A model generated the notes under the pieces. It worked only from the letters and a program-made list of their open reading frames with translations. It was not told where the DNA came from and made no database searches. This document shows, in pieces, positions 8,390 to 16,582 of a stretch of 64,000 bases of DNA; the stretch's first letter is position 1; each line of letters starts with the position of its first letter. The translations under genes were made by a program, and so were the position numbers. This DNA comes from Methylopumilus sp003533095 (GTDB lineage Bacteria; Pseudomonadota; Gammaproteobacteria; Burkholderiales; Methylophilaceae), in the NCBI GenBank assembly GCA_963977845.1, contig CAXBPZ010000001.1:129045-193044 (forward strand), written 5' to 3'.

Positions 8390-9520
8390 ATGGCGAGCAT
8401 CGAATTTCAATCTAGCTTTAAAAAAATTAACCAAAAAGAATGGAATGATCTTACAAAATCAAATCCATTTTTAAAGATTCAATTTTTTCAATCGCTTGAA
8501 GAATCCAATTCGATTGGGGAAGGCACAGGATGGCACCCTTTTCCCGTAATTGTTACTCATGAAGAAAAGCTCATTGGCGCTTCACCTTTATTTTTAAAAG
8601 AGCATTCCTACGGTGAATACGTATTTGACTGGTCCTGGGCAGAAGCTTACCAAAAATATGGGGAAAGCTATTATCCAAAGATCGTTTCATGCATACCATT
8701 TACTCCAGCTTCTGGACCTAGAATTTTTGGTATAGACGCATCCATAAAAAAAAATATAGTTTCACAGATAGAAGCGTTAGCTTATAAAAATAAAATGTCA
8801 TCAACCCACATTTTATTTTGTGAAGAAAGCGCGCAAAGCCTCTATCTAGATTCAAAATGGATGTTAAGAGAAGGCGTGCAATTTAAATGGCATAACAAAA
8901 ATTATAAAAATTTTGAAGAATTTCTATCTCAGCTTTCTCACGATAAACGAAAAAAAATTAAACAAGAACGAAAAAAAATTCAGGATTTAGGGCTTAAAAT
9001 TAAAAAAATAAGAGGCCCGGAAATTGTTGAATCAGATTTAGATTTTTTTTATACTTTTTACTGCAACACCTATCAGGAACACCACTCACACCCATATCTC
9101 ACACGAATTTTTTTTAGCCTTATTAGAGAAAGCATGCCCGAGAATATATTGTTGATATTGGCATATGAAGCCAATATCCCTGTTGCGGGATCATTCTTTA
9201 TTTATGATGATAAGAATTTGTATGGAAGGTATTGGGGTTCAAAATCTTTTTATCCCGGATTACATTTCGAGCTTTCTTACTATCAAGGTCATGAATTTTG
9301 TATTGAAAATGAAATCGCTACATTTGAAGGTGGGGCGCAAGGAGAACATAAACTTGCAAGAGGCTTTGAGCCATTCAATACATTTTCATTTCATCGGATT
9401 TTTGATGAAAGATTTGAACATGCAATCAAAGATTTTTTAAGTAGAGAAAAGAATGGAATTGATAAATATACAAACGAACTTAATGAAAGAGCACCATACA
9501 AAACTGATTTTAATCTTTAA
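8390..9520 (+). CDS. GNAT/FemAB-like acyltransferase family protein (DUF482 type)
   Basis: A 376-residue soluble protein of the peptidogalycan-biosynthesis/GNAT-like family often annotated as DUF482. Features typical of this family are the N-terminal segment around WNDLTKSNPFLKIQFFQSLE, a central block FLSQLSHDKRKKIKQERKKI, and a C-terminal segment FEGGAQGEHKLARGFEP. The fold is predicted to be a tandem GNAT as in FemX/FemAB enzymes that attach amino acids to peptidoglycan precursors, but a substrate has not been established for this branch. The gene stands alone on the plus strand between the EF-hand gene and a minus-strand tRNA gene. The ATG start agrees with the usual family length of about 375-390 residues. 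Confidence 0.82.
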   Translation: MASIEFQSSFKKINQKEWNDLTKSNPFLKIQFFQSLEESNSIGEGTGWHPFPVIVTHEEKLIGASPLFLKEHSYGEYVFDWSWAEAYQKYGESYYPKIVSCIPFTPASGPRIFGIDASIKKNIVSQIEALAYKNKMSSTHILFCEESAQSLYLDSKWMLREGVQFKWHNKNYKNFEEFLSQLSHDKRKKIKQERKKIQDLGLKIKKIRGPEIVESDLDFFYTFYCNTYQEHHSHPYLTRIFFSLIRESMPENILLILAYEANIPVAGSFFIYDDKNLYGRYWGSKSFYPGLHFELSYYQGHEFCIENEIATFEGGAQGEHKLARGFEPFNTFSFHRIFDERFEHAIKDFLSREKNGIDKYTNELNERAPYKTDFNL

Positions 9521-9524
9521 AAGA

Positions 9525-9601
9525 TGGTGGTGATGGAGAGACTTGAACTCTCGACCTCAGGATTATGAATCCTGCGCTCTAACCAGCTGAGCTACATCAC
9601 C
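9525..9601 (-). tRNA. tRNA-Met (anticodon CAT), CCA encoded
   Basis: On the minus strand this folds into a complete cloverleaf. The 7-bp acceptor is GGTGATG/CATCACC with discriminator A and an encoded CCA. The D arm contains AGCTCAGCTGGTTAGAGC. The anticodon stem is CAGGA/TCCTG around loop TTCATAA (anticodon CAT), and the T arm contains GAGAGTTCAAGTCTCTC. The base-paired first acceptor position rules against an initiator tRNA. CAT could also belong to the lysidine-modified tRNA-Ile2, but the overall sequence looks more like elongator Met. A consensus promoter lies just upstream. Confidence 0.9.
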
Positions 9602-9628
9602 TTATTATGAAACAAAATAAAGCGTTGA

Positions 9629-9657
9629 ATTATATTTTTTTAAACTACCAAAGTCAA
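9629..9657 (-). promoter_or_regulatory. Sigma-70 promoter of tRNA-Met
   Basis: On the minus strand TTGACT (9652-9657) and a perfect TATAAT (9629-9634) are separated by exactly 17 bases. The expected start point, about 7 bases downstream of the -10 box, would leave a 5' leader of about 20 bases before the mature tRNA end at 9601. The promoter sits in the 65 bases between the tRNA and the stop of ychF. Confidence 0.85.
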
Positions 9658-9666
9658 AGGCTGATA

Positions 9667-10752
9667 TTAGACATTAAATCTAAAGTGCATAACATCACCA
9701 TCTTTAACAATGTATTCTTTGCCCTCTAAGCGCATTTTGCCCGCTTCTTTAGATTTTTGTTCGCCATTATAAGCAATGAAATCATCGTAAGAAATAACCT
9801 CAGCTCGTATAAAGCCTTTTTCAAAGTCTGTATGAATCACACCTGCAGCTTCAGGCGCAGTCGCACCTTTTTTTATAGTCCACGCCCTTACTTCTTTCAC
9901 ACCTGCTGTGAAGTATGTTTGTAACCCCAGAAGAGTATAAGCAGACCTAATTACTCTATTGAGACCCGGTTCCTCCAAGCCCAATTCACTTAAGAATATA
10001 GCCTTATCCTCATCTTCTAAATCAGCAATCTCAGCTTCAATTTTTGCGCAGATAGAAATAACAGGGAGATTTTCTTTTTGACCTAAAGCCTTAAGTGAGT
10101 CAAGTATAGGATTATTATTAAATCCTGTTTCATTGACATTAGCTACAAACATGACAGGTTTCACTGTGATTAAACATAAAGGTTTGATAAGTTTTAGTTC
10201 ATCATCGTCTAGATTTAAATCTTTAACTAATTTTCCTTGGTCAAGATGGGTAGAAATTTTTGTCAGAATCGAAACAAGTTGAATGGCTTCTTTATCGCCT
10301 GATTTTGCTTTTTTATTTTCTCGCTGAAGTGTTTTATCTACTGTTTCCATATCAGCTAAAATAAGTTCTGTATTGATAACTTCAATATCAGAAAGAGGGT
10401 CTACTTTTCCAGAAACGTGAACAATATTGTCATCTTGAAAGCATCGAACGACATGAACTATAGCGTCAGTCTCTCTAATATTTGCTAAAAATTTATTACC
10501 AAGACCTTCGCCTTTAGATGCCCCAGCCACAAGGCCTGCGATGTCAACAAATTCAACAATTGCCGGCTGTGTTTTTTCTGGGCTAACTATAGCTATAAGT
10601 TTTTCAATTCTAGGATCTGGCACTTCTACAATCCCAATATTAGGTTCAATGGTACAGAAAGGATAATTTTCTGCAGCAATACTTGCCTTAGTAATCGCAT
10701 TGAATAGCGTTGATTTTCCAACGTTAGGTAATCCAACAATTCCACATTTCAT
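9667..10752 (-). CDS. ychF: Redox-regulated P-loop ATPase/GTPase YchF (OLA1 family)
   Basis: A 361-residue universally conserved Obg-related P-loop ATPase associated with ribosomes and stress responses. The start is placed at the ATG giving MKCGIVGLPNVGKST, the family N-terminus. The open frame extends 24 codons further upstream, but that part overlaps pth and is not conserved. G1 is GLPNVGKST at 7-15, G3 is DIAGLVAGASKGEGLGN, and a coiled-coil insertion follows. The C-terminal TGS domain includes VRAWTIKKGATAPEAAGVIH and ends in VKDGDVMHFRFNV. It follows pth by 13 bases on the same strand, the standard pth-ychF pair. Confidence 0.96.
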   Translation of the reverse strand: MKCGIVGLPNVGKSTLFNAITKASIAAENYPFCTIEPNIGIVEVPDPRIEKLIAIVSPEKTQPAIVEFVDIAGLVAGASKGEGLGNKFLANIRETDAIVHVVRCFQDDNIVHVSGKVDPLSDIEVINTELILADMETVDKTLQRENKKAKSGDKEAIQLVSILTKISTHLDQGKLVKDLNLDDDELKLIKPLCLITVKPVMFVANVNETGFNNNPILDSLKALGQKENLPVISICAKIEAEIADLEDEDKAIFLSELGLEEPGLNRVIRSAYTLLGLQTYFTAGVKEVRAWTIKKGATAPEAAGVIHTDFEKGFIRAEVISYDDFIAYNGEQKSKEAGKMRLEGKEYIVKDGDVMHFRFNV

Positions 10753-10765
10753 AATTATTTTTTCT

Positions 10766-11341
10766 TTATTTATTGGTATGAAGTTTAAGCATAGCTTTTT
10801 CAAATTGACCTGATGCAATTTCATTAAAAAGCTGACTACTTGTTTCTATAGATTCATCAATCAGCTCTCTCTCTTTAGATGAAGGATTTTTTAATACGTA
10901 ATCTACTACTAAATGTTTTTCACCCGGATGTCCAATGCCAATTTTTAAACGCCAAAAATCTTGAGAGCCAATAGACGTGAATATGCTTTTAAGGCCATTA
11001 TGTCCGCCGTGACTGCCGCCAAATTTGAGTTTGGCTTGTCCAACATCAATATCAAGATCGTCATGAATCACAAGAATTTCGTTTGCATTTATTTTGTAGA
11101 ACTTTGTAATTACTGCAAGCGCTTTACCACTATCATTCATAAATGTATTAGGTTTTGCAAAATAAAATTCTTCTTTATTGGAAGACTTTCCAATAGTTGA
11201 GAAAAATTTATCACTATTTTGTAAGTTGATATTTTGTTGGCGAGCGACAAGGTCAATCCACCAAAAACCTGCATTGTGTCTGGTGTCAGAATATTTTTCC
11301 CCAGGGTTTCCGAGGCCTATAAATAATTTAATTTGGCTCAT
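10766..11341 (-). CDS. pth: Peptidyl-tRNA hydrolase
   Basis: A 191-residue cytosolic esterase that recycles tRNA from peptidyl-tRNA dropped by stalled ribosomes. It matches the Pth family from the first residues (FIGLGNPGEKYSDTRHNAGF). Catalytic H22 is present, together with NTFMNDSGKA and the HDDLDIDVG segment with its conserved aspartates. GGSHGGHNGLKSI supplies further substrate-binding residues. Length is normal. The gene is downstream of rplY, but a strong terminator separates them, so pth-ychF may have its own promoter or depend on read-through. Confidence 0.97.
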   Translation of the reverse strand: MSQIKLFIGLGNPGEKYSDTRHNAGFWWIDLVARQQNINLQNSDKFFSTIGKSSNKEEFYFAKPNTFMNDSGKALAVITKFYKINANEILVIHDDLDIDVGQAKLKFGGSHGGHNGLKSIFTSIGSQDFWRLKIGIGHPGEKHLVVDYVLKNPSSKERELIDESIETSSQLFNEIASGQFEKAMLKLHTNK

Positions 11342-11349
11342 ATATAAAA

Positions 11350-11388
11350 AATAAGGCGCACTTCATTTAAAAAAAAGTGCGCCTTATT
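11350..11388 (-). terminator. Intrinsic terminator after rplY
   Basis: A perfect 14-bp inverted repeat (AATAAGGCGCACTT, 11-base loop, AAGTGCGCCTTATT) is followed on the minus strand by TTTTATATA. It ends the prs-rplY transcript just before pth. The stem has a solid GC core, and this is one of the clearest terminators in the window. Confidence 0.88.
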
Positions 11389-11403
11389 CATATCAAACTT
11401 AGA

Positions 11404-12099
11404 TTATTTAGCTTTGTCTGATTTAGCGTCTTCAGCCGGAGCTGCATCTGCAGCCTTAGCGCCTTCAGCTGCTGGGGCAGCTCCTTCAGCAACAGCTTCT
11501 GCTGGCTTGGCTTCAACCTCTTCAACCACAGCTCTTGGTTTAGTAACAGAGGTTACTGCTGCATCATTTCCATGAGCAAGTTGAACGAATTCAACGCCTT
11601 CGGGCATCTTAATTTCTGATAAATGGATTGATTGACCAATATCAATTGTTGCCAAATCGACTTCAATAAACTCAGGAAGATTTTTTGGTAAACAAGAAAT
11701 GTTTGCCTCAGTCATGATATGCGAAACGATACCACCGTTGAGTTTGACGCCTGGAGAAACTTCAGCATTGATAAAGTGGAATGGTACTTTAACGTGAATT
11801 TTTTCGTTTTCATTAACGCGCTGAAAATCAATATGCTGAATTGTATTTCTTACTGGATGCATTTGATAATCTCTTAATAAGACAGACTCTTTGTTGCCTT
11901 CTAAATTAAGCGTTAATATCGATGCATGAAATGCTTCATGTCTGAATTGTAAAAATAAAGATTTTTGCTCAAGATTAAGGGAAATTGGCTCTTTACCACC
12001 ACCATATAAAATCCCAGGAACACTTCCAGCGTGGCGAAGACGGCGGCTCGCACCCGTACCTTTCACATCACGTTTTGTTGCATTAATTTCAATTTTCAT
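11404..12099 (-). CDS. rplY: 50S ribosomal protein L25 / general stress protein Ctc
   Basis: A 231-residue protein of the long (CTC) L25 type, which binds 5S rRNA in the large subunit. The N-terminal L25 domain (about 1-92) includes the family pattern ASRRLRHAGSVPGILYGGGK and the QMHPVRNTIQHIDFQRV segment. A beta-rich TL5/CTC C-terminal domain follows to about 190. The last 40 residues are an Ala/Glu/Lys/Pro-rich low-complexity tail, common in betaproteobacterial L25. A clear Shine-Dalgarno sequence (AAGGAG) precedes the ATG. It follows prs by 74 bases and ends at a strong terminator. Confidence 0.95.
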   Translation of the reverse strand: MKIEINATKRDVKGTGASRRLRHAGSVPGILYGGGKEPISLNLEQKSLFLQFRHEAFHASILTLNLEGNKESVLLRDYQMHPVRNTIQHIDFQRVNENEKIHVKVPFHFINAEVSPGVKLNGGIVSHIMTEANISCLPKNLPEFIEVDLATIDIGQSIHLSEIKMPEGVEFVQLAHGNDAAVTSVTKPRAVVEEVEAKPAEAVAEGAAPAAEGAKAADAAPAEDAKSDKAK

Positions 12100-12151
12100 T
12101 TGCTACTCCTTAATATAAATCTGCATTCCGCGACCAGACTGCAGCAGTTTA

Positions 12152-12168
12152 TTGGTCAACATGACCAA
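12152..12168. repeat. Inverted repeat in the prs-rplY gap
   Basis: A perfect 7-bp palindrome (TTGGTCA, 3-base spacer, TGACCAA) lies just after the prs stop. No U-run follows on either strand, so it is not a normal terminator. It could be an mRNA-stabilising or processing hairpin between prs and rplY, or an operator. The function is not known. Confidence 0.5.
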
Positions 12169-12173
12169 ATTCA

Positions 12174-13124
12174 TTACTCCATAAAAAGTGAACTTACGGA
12201 GTCGCCTTGGCTTATTCGACGAATCGTTTCAGCCAAAAGCTCAGCAACGCTAAGTTGCCTAATTTTTTTGCATGCCATTGCCGCTTTGTTTAGCGGAATG
12301 GTATTGGTTACAACTAATTCATCCAATTCAGATTCAGTAATAATTTTTGTTGCTTCACCTGAAAGGATGGGGTGTGTTGCATAAGCCACTACTTTTATAG
12401 CACCATTCTTTTTTAAAGCAGCCGCAGCTTCACAGAGCGTATTTGCGGTATCAACCATATCATCAATAATGACGCAGGTTCTGTTTTCCACTTCACCGAT
12501 AATATTCATAACTTTAGACACGTTTGGCTTAGGCCTACGTTTATCAATAATAGCAAGATCGGAGCCTAATTGTTTAGCGCAAGCTCTTGCTCTAACAACA
12601 CCACCCACATCAGGTGACACCACAACAAGATTTTTATGATTTTGTTCAAGCAAATCTTTGAGAAGTACAGGTGTTGCATAAATATTGTCTACAGGAATAT
12701 CAAAAAATCCCTGAATTTGGTCGGAATGTAAATCCATAGTAAGCAGTCTATTTACACCAACACTTGTAAGCATGTTTGCTACAACTTTCGCAGTAATTGC
12801 AACACGCGCTGATCTTGGTCTTCTGTCTTGTCTTGAGTAGCCAAGATAAGGAATTGCCGCCGTAATTCTCGATGCGGATGATCTCCTTAAGGCATCTACA
12901 ATCACCATAACTTCCATTAAGTTATCGTTTGTAGGATGGCTTGTAGATTGAAGAACAAAAACATCTCTGCCGCGAACATTTTCAAGAAGCTCAACCATAA
13001 CTTCGCCATCACTAAAACGGCCTACATCGGCACGTCCAATATGAATACCTAAATTCCCAGCTACTTGCTCAGCAAGAAGAGGGTTGGCATTCCCGGTAAA
13101 TATCATGACGCTATTATTGTCCAA
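12174..13124 (-). CDS. prs: Ribose-phosphate pyrophosphokinase
   Basis: A 316-residue class I PRPP synthase. It transfers pyrophosphate from ATP to ribose-5-phosphate to give PRPP for purine, pyrimidine, NAD, His and Trp synthesis. Recognisable blocks include FTGNANPLLAEQ near the N-terminus, the ATP loop YLGYSRQDRRPRS at about 93-105, and the metal-binding DLHSDQIQGFF at 131-141. The flexible VSPDVGGVVRAR loop and the PRPP loop VIIDDMVDTANT (about 218-229) follow. All catalytic segments are intact. It lies between tRNA-Gln and rplY, the standard beta/gamma neighbourhood, and is probably co-transcribed with lolB-ispE upstream. Confidence 0.97.
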   Translation of the reverse strand: MDNNSVMIFTGNANPLLAEQVAGNLGIHIGRADVGRFSDGEVMVELLENVRGRDVFVLQSTSHPTNDNLMEVMVIVDALRRSSASRITAAIPYLGYSRQDRRPRSARVAITAKVVANMLTSVGVNRLLTMDLHSDQIQGFFDIPVDNIYATPVLLKDLLEQNHKNLVVVSPDVGGVVRARACAKQLGSDLAIIDKRRPKPNVSKVMNIIGEVENRTCVIIDDMVDTANTLCEAAAALKKNGAIKVVAYATHPILSGEATKIITESELDELVVTNTIPLNKAAMACKKIRQLSVAELLAETIRRISQGDSVSSLFME

Positions 13125-13160
13125 AATCTCGGTCCCAGTTATGAGCGGTCTATTTAAAAA

Positions 13161-13237
13161 TGGCAGGGGAGGAAGGATTCGAACCTTCGCATGCTGGAAT
13201 CAAAATCCAGTGCCTTAACCAGCTTGGCGACTCCCCT
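13161..13237 (-). tRNA. tRNA-Gln (anticodon TTG), CCA encoded
   Basis: On the minus strand a full cloverleaf is visible: acceptor AGGGGAG/CTCCCCT, discriminator G and encoded CCA. The D arm follows the unusual T8-C9 seen in tRNA-Gln. The anticodon stem is CTGGA/TCCAG with loop TTTTGAT (anticodon TTG), and the T arm contains GAAGGTTCGAATCCTTC. It lies 11 bases after ispE and 36 bases before prs, so it is probably processed from the lolB-ispE-prs transcript. This position is conserved in many betaproteobacteria. Confidence 0.95.
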
Positions 13238-13248
13238 ATGGTAATTCT

Positions 13249-14124
13249 TTATCCCAGCATCAAATTCAAATGCGGGTGGTTATCTATTCCTCTAACTACA
13301 AAGCCCAGCGTATCTTGAGGCCTTTTTTCTAAAATTTCTTTGCCTTGATCTATCGAACTTAAAGGCATAAAGATACATGATCCCGAGCCTGTCATTTTTA
13401 CGTGGCCAAATTGGCTTAACCAGTCAAAAATAAGAGAAATATCTCTAAATTTTTTTAAGACCCCTTTTTCCAAGTCATTAGCTAGATTTTTAAAGTCCAA
13501 TTCATCGGAAAAGCCTGCTATTTTCAATGGAATCCGGTCTTTTGTCAATTCAAGTGATTCAAAAACCTCTTTAGTAGAAACCTTCTGATTGGGCGCTAAA
13601 ACAAGATAATTTCTCGCCGGAATAGAGAAAGGGCTAAGTTTTTCGCCGACTCCCTCGGCCCATGCATTTTGGCCAAAAATAAAGAAAGGGACATCAGCAC
13701 CCAATTTAAGAGCTAATTCTTGAAGTTCTTTTTGAGTGAGCTGGCAATGCCAGAGGTAATTTAGGGCAATAAGAGTTGTTGCGGCATCTGAGCTTCCGCC
13801 ACCAAGACCAGCCCCCATAGGAATAGTTTTTTTAATAAAAATATCTGCTCCAGAATGATTTTTACTAAAAGGCTTAAGTAAATGAGCGGCCTTAATAGTT
13901 AAATCATCATTTTCTTGAATTAAGGAGTGATCGGAAACGCGACAAATATTCCCAGATGTATTTGTTTTAATATAAATATGGTCATAAAGATTAATAAGCT
14001 GAAAAACTGTTTGGATGTTGTGATAGCCATCAGCTCGCTTATTAACGACATGAAGAAATAGATTCAATTTAGCTGGCGCTAAAAATTCTTTGTAGTCAGT
14101 ATCTCTAAGTTCATTTGCCTGCAA
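13249..14124 (-). CDS. ispE: 4-diphosphocytidyl-2-C-methyl-D-erythritol kinase
   Basis: A 291-residue GHMP kinase that phosphorylates CDP-methylerythritol in the MEP isoprenoid pathway. The substrate-binding PAKLNLFLHV is at about 17-26. The ATP-binding GHMP loop PMGAGLGGGSSDAA is at 102-115. The C-terminal MTGSGSCIFMP motif completes the GHMP fold. Length and motifs are normal. The start overlaps the lolB stop by 14 bases, and tRNA-Gln and prs follow, an arrangement shared with many beta- and gammaproteobacteria. A start at the internal ATG used by some homologues is not available, so the first residues (MQANELRDTD) are kept. Confidence 0.96.
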   Translation of the reverse strand: MQANELRDTDYKEFLAPAKLNLFLHVVNKRADGYHNIQTVFQLINLYDHIYIKTNTSGNICRVSDHSLIQENDDLTIKAAHLLKPFSKNHSGADIFIKKTIPMGAGLGGGSSDAATTLIALNYLWHCQLTQKELQELALKLGADVPFFIFGQNAWAEGVGEKLSPFSIPARNYLVLAPNQKVSTKEVFESLELTKDRIPLKIAGFSDELDFKNLANDLEKGVLKKFRDISLIFDWLSQFGHVKMTGSGSCIFMPLSSIDQGKEILEKRPQDTLGFVVRGIDNHPHLNLMLG

Positions 14125-14728
14125 TGTTAATAATCTCTTCTACAATAAAATTAAAACTGAATGTGCCTTGTGATATCGATATTTTGGATGGAATAGTAAG
14201 TTTGTCTTGAGTTTTAAATGCATTAATTACAATATTCCATTCGTCGTTATAAAAATGTGTAGCACGATTTAATCGGTTATCTTCTCTCTGAAGATATTGA
14301 ATCCGTTCAGTATGATTCGTAATAAGGTCTCTAAACAAATCCGGAGAAATATTTTTTCCGAATAAATTTTGTATGTAACGATCAAAATCGTTTCCAGATA
14401 AAATCTTTCCATTAGCGTCAATAATTTTTTTTTCTTTATCTGAATATATAATTTTTGCGATTTGACTATTAAAAGGCGAAAAAATATCAATTTCATCTTG
14501 ATTATTTTCATAGCGCCAAATAAGCCGTCCCGAGCCACCTTTTGAGTCAACTGAGTAAGCAAATTTAGCTTTTATAGAAAACTTTTCAATGAATCGATTT
14601 TCATCGATTACTTGAGATGTTTCAATTGAGGATGTTTGAGATTTAAAGATCTCAAATGGATCGTTTAGAGATGCGCAAGCTGACAGAATGAAAGCTGCTA
14701 AAAAAAATAGAGCATATTTAAAATTCAA
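14111..14728 (-). CDS. lolB: Outer-membrane lipoprotein receptor LolB
   Basis: A 205-residue lipoprotein expected to accept lipoproteins from LolA and insert them in the outer membrane. The lipoprotein signal peptide ends in lipobox ILSAC with C18 as the lipidation site. The mature domain shows the LolB pattern ENRFIEKFSIKAKFAYS and GSGRLIWRYENNQDEIDIFSPF, followed by a beta-rich region. Overall identity in this family is low, so the call rests mainly on the lipobox, the GxxxWRY-type strand and the position directly before ispE. It overlaps ispE by 14 bases and follows the TPR gene by 21 bases. Confidence 0.88.
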   Translation of the reverse strand: MNFKYALFFLAAFILSACASLNDPFEIFKSQTSSIETSQVIDENRFIEKFSIKAKFAYSVDSKGGSGRLIWRYENNQDEIDIFSPFNSQIAKIIYSDKEKKIIDANGKILSGNDFDRYIQNLFGKNISPDLFRDLITNHTERIQYLQREDNRLNRATHFYNDEWNIVINAFKTQDKLTIPSKISISQGTFSFNFIVEEIINIAGK

Positions 14729-14749
14729 TTGACGATTAACTCTTAAAGT

Positions 14750-16426
14750 TTAATGAAGTCTTTTAAGTGTTTCTTTTAAAATCTCATTATCAGGAAACGA
14801 TTGAAGAGAAAGTTGCCAAATATCTTCAGCTTCTTTTTTCTTTCCTTGGACCCATAAAATCTCACCAAGATGAGCGGCAATTTCAGGGTCAGATTGGATG
14901 TCATATGCTTTTTGAATAAAAGAAAGTGCAGAATCTAATTTACCTAATCTGTAATACAGCCAGCCCATACTGTCTAAAATGTAGTGATTGTTGGGCGCAA
15001 TTGATAAAGCAACTTCAATATATTTTTTAGCATCTTCTAAATTAATATTTCGATCAGCATATGAATATCCAAGCGCATTGTAAGCAACAGCATAATCAGG
15101 CTTGATTTTAATAGCTTCTCTTAACAGCTTTTCCATTAGATCGTATTTATGTAACTTGTCAGCGAGAAGTGCATAATCAAATTTAAACTCAGGTGAGTGA
15201 GCGAAATTTGATGCTTCATTTTGCATGAGTTGAAATGCCTCTTGATGGCGATTGGCTCTTGTAAGAAATGAAGTTTTTGATTGAATGAGACTTAAATTTT
15301 CTTCTGGTGAATTCGCTTTAAGACCATTTAAAAATATTAAGGCTTTATCAATAGATTCTTTTTTGGCAATGATTTCGGCTGCGATTAGTTTTGATTCAAT
15401 AAAGTGAGGGCCATTGTTAATTTTATTGAGCCAAGTGATCGCTGTTTCATTTTGATTTTTTTTGTCCGCTATCTTCGCAAGATAGATAAATATTTGATCT
15501 TTATCTTTCGGATTTCTTTTGAGGCTCTGTAAGAAATATTTTTCTGCTAGGTCATAATCTTCAAGCTCCACGGATAACAGACCCACGGCTATTGTGATTT
15601 CTGAGGAGCTGTTAGCAGTATTTACGAGCTTTATAAATTCATTTTTTGCTTCATTAAACTTTCGGCCGTTAGTGAGTAGCTTTGCATATTCCAACCTTAC
15701 TTCATTTGATTTTGGATATTTATTTAAAAATTCACTGTAAAAAGCAAGCGCTCTTTCAGCACTTTCTTGGGCCAAGATTTGGCCTTTAAAAAGAATAGGC
15801 ATTTCCCAATCTGGCTTAATTTGGTTAATAGAAGCTAATTCTTTTTCATATGTTTTTTGATCTTTAATTATCCAAGCCGCATGGGCAATAGCAAAGTGTG
15901 CTTCAGCTAATTTCGGATAGGGTTGCGCCAAATCAGTAACAAGGGTTAGTACAGCTTTTTTATCCTGCACTCTAGAAAGTAAGCTATTTAAGTATAAAAA
16001 ACCACTCGCCCTGGTTTTTTCTTTAAGTAAAAGCTTTTGAAGAATTGGTTTGGCTTCATTAAGTTTATTGTTTGCAACAAGGATCTCACTGAGCGCTTGT
16101 TGTGCGTCAATAGAATCTTTATTAAGTTCATTCCAAATTTTAGATGCTTCTAAGGCAATTGTGCCATTACGGGTGTATGTGGTAAGTCTTGTGGCCCGCT
16201 CTGCTAAAAGCGCACTATCTGTTTGCTTGGCTAAATCTAAAAAAAGTTCGCTGGCAAGGTTAAGTTCCCCACGTTGAGATGCAATTTCAGCCAACAAGAG
16301 CCTAAAAACAAGATCGGGATTGGTATAATCACTATCTGAACTAATTGGATCAGGTTTAGCATTAGCGTTAGCAAGAATACTGAAGGATAGAAGAGTTAGA
16401 AAAGTAAATATTCGAAGCTGATGCAT
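14750..16426 (-). CDS. Periplasmic tetratricopeptide-repeat protein
   Basis: A 558-residue exported TPR protein. The start is set at the internal ATG (MHQLRIFTFLTLLSF), because it yields a proper signal peptide cleaved near ANANA and has AGGA about 8 bases upstream. The open frame itself extends 28 codons further. Repeated helix-turn-helix units run from about residue 35 to the end. Clear TPR signatures occur near the C-terminus (AVAYNALGYSYADRNINLED and HYILDSMGWLYYRLGKLDSA). Such a protein commonly precedes lolB in betaproteobacteria and probably works at the outer membrane as a scaffold, but no function is established. Confidence 0.85.
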   Translation of the reverse strand: MHQLRIFTFLTLLSFSILANANAKPDPISSDSDYTNPDLVFRLLLAEIASQRGELNLASELFLDLAKQTDSALLAERATRLTTYTRNGTIALEASKIWNELNKDSIDAQQALSEILVANNKLNEAKPILQKLLLKEKTRASGFLYLNSLLSRVQDKKAVLTLVTDLAQPYPKLAEAHFAIAHAAWIIKDQKTYEKELASINQIKPDWEMPILFKGQILAQESAERALAFYSEFLNKYPKSNEVRLEYAKLLTNGRKFNEAKNEFIKLVNTANSSSEITIAVGLLSVELEDYDLAEKYFLQSLKRNPKDKDQIFIYLAKIADKKNQNETAITWLNKINNGPHFIESKLIAAEIIAKKESIDKALIFLNGLKANSPEENLSLIQSKTSFLTRANRHQEAFQLMQNEASNFAHSPEFKFDYALLADKLHKYDLMEKLLREAIKIKPDYAVAYNALGYSYADRNINLEDAKKYIEVALSIAPNNHYILDSMGWLYYRLGKLDSALSFIQKAYDIQSDPEIAAHLGEILWVQGKKKEAEDIWQLSLQSFPDNEILKETLKRLH

Positions 16427-16582
16427 AAAGTTTCCTGAGATTTGATTTCTACAATAGTTTAAACTAATTTGACTGATAATTAGTCTGATAACTAATGATG
16501 TAATAGCCAATAAACCAAAACAATATTTTTAATATGTATAATCTATGATTCATTTTTTCAATAAAAATTCAAAAAAATATCT

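Noticed and set aside
9525..9601. Initiator tRNA-fMet identity
   Set aside because: The first acceptor pair is a normal G-C pair, and the anticodon stem lacks the three consecutive G-C pairs typical of initiator tRNA.
10753..10824. Longer ychF start overlapping pth
   Set aside because: The extra 24 residues are not part of the conserved YchF N-terminus, which begins MKCGIVGLPNVGKST.
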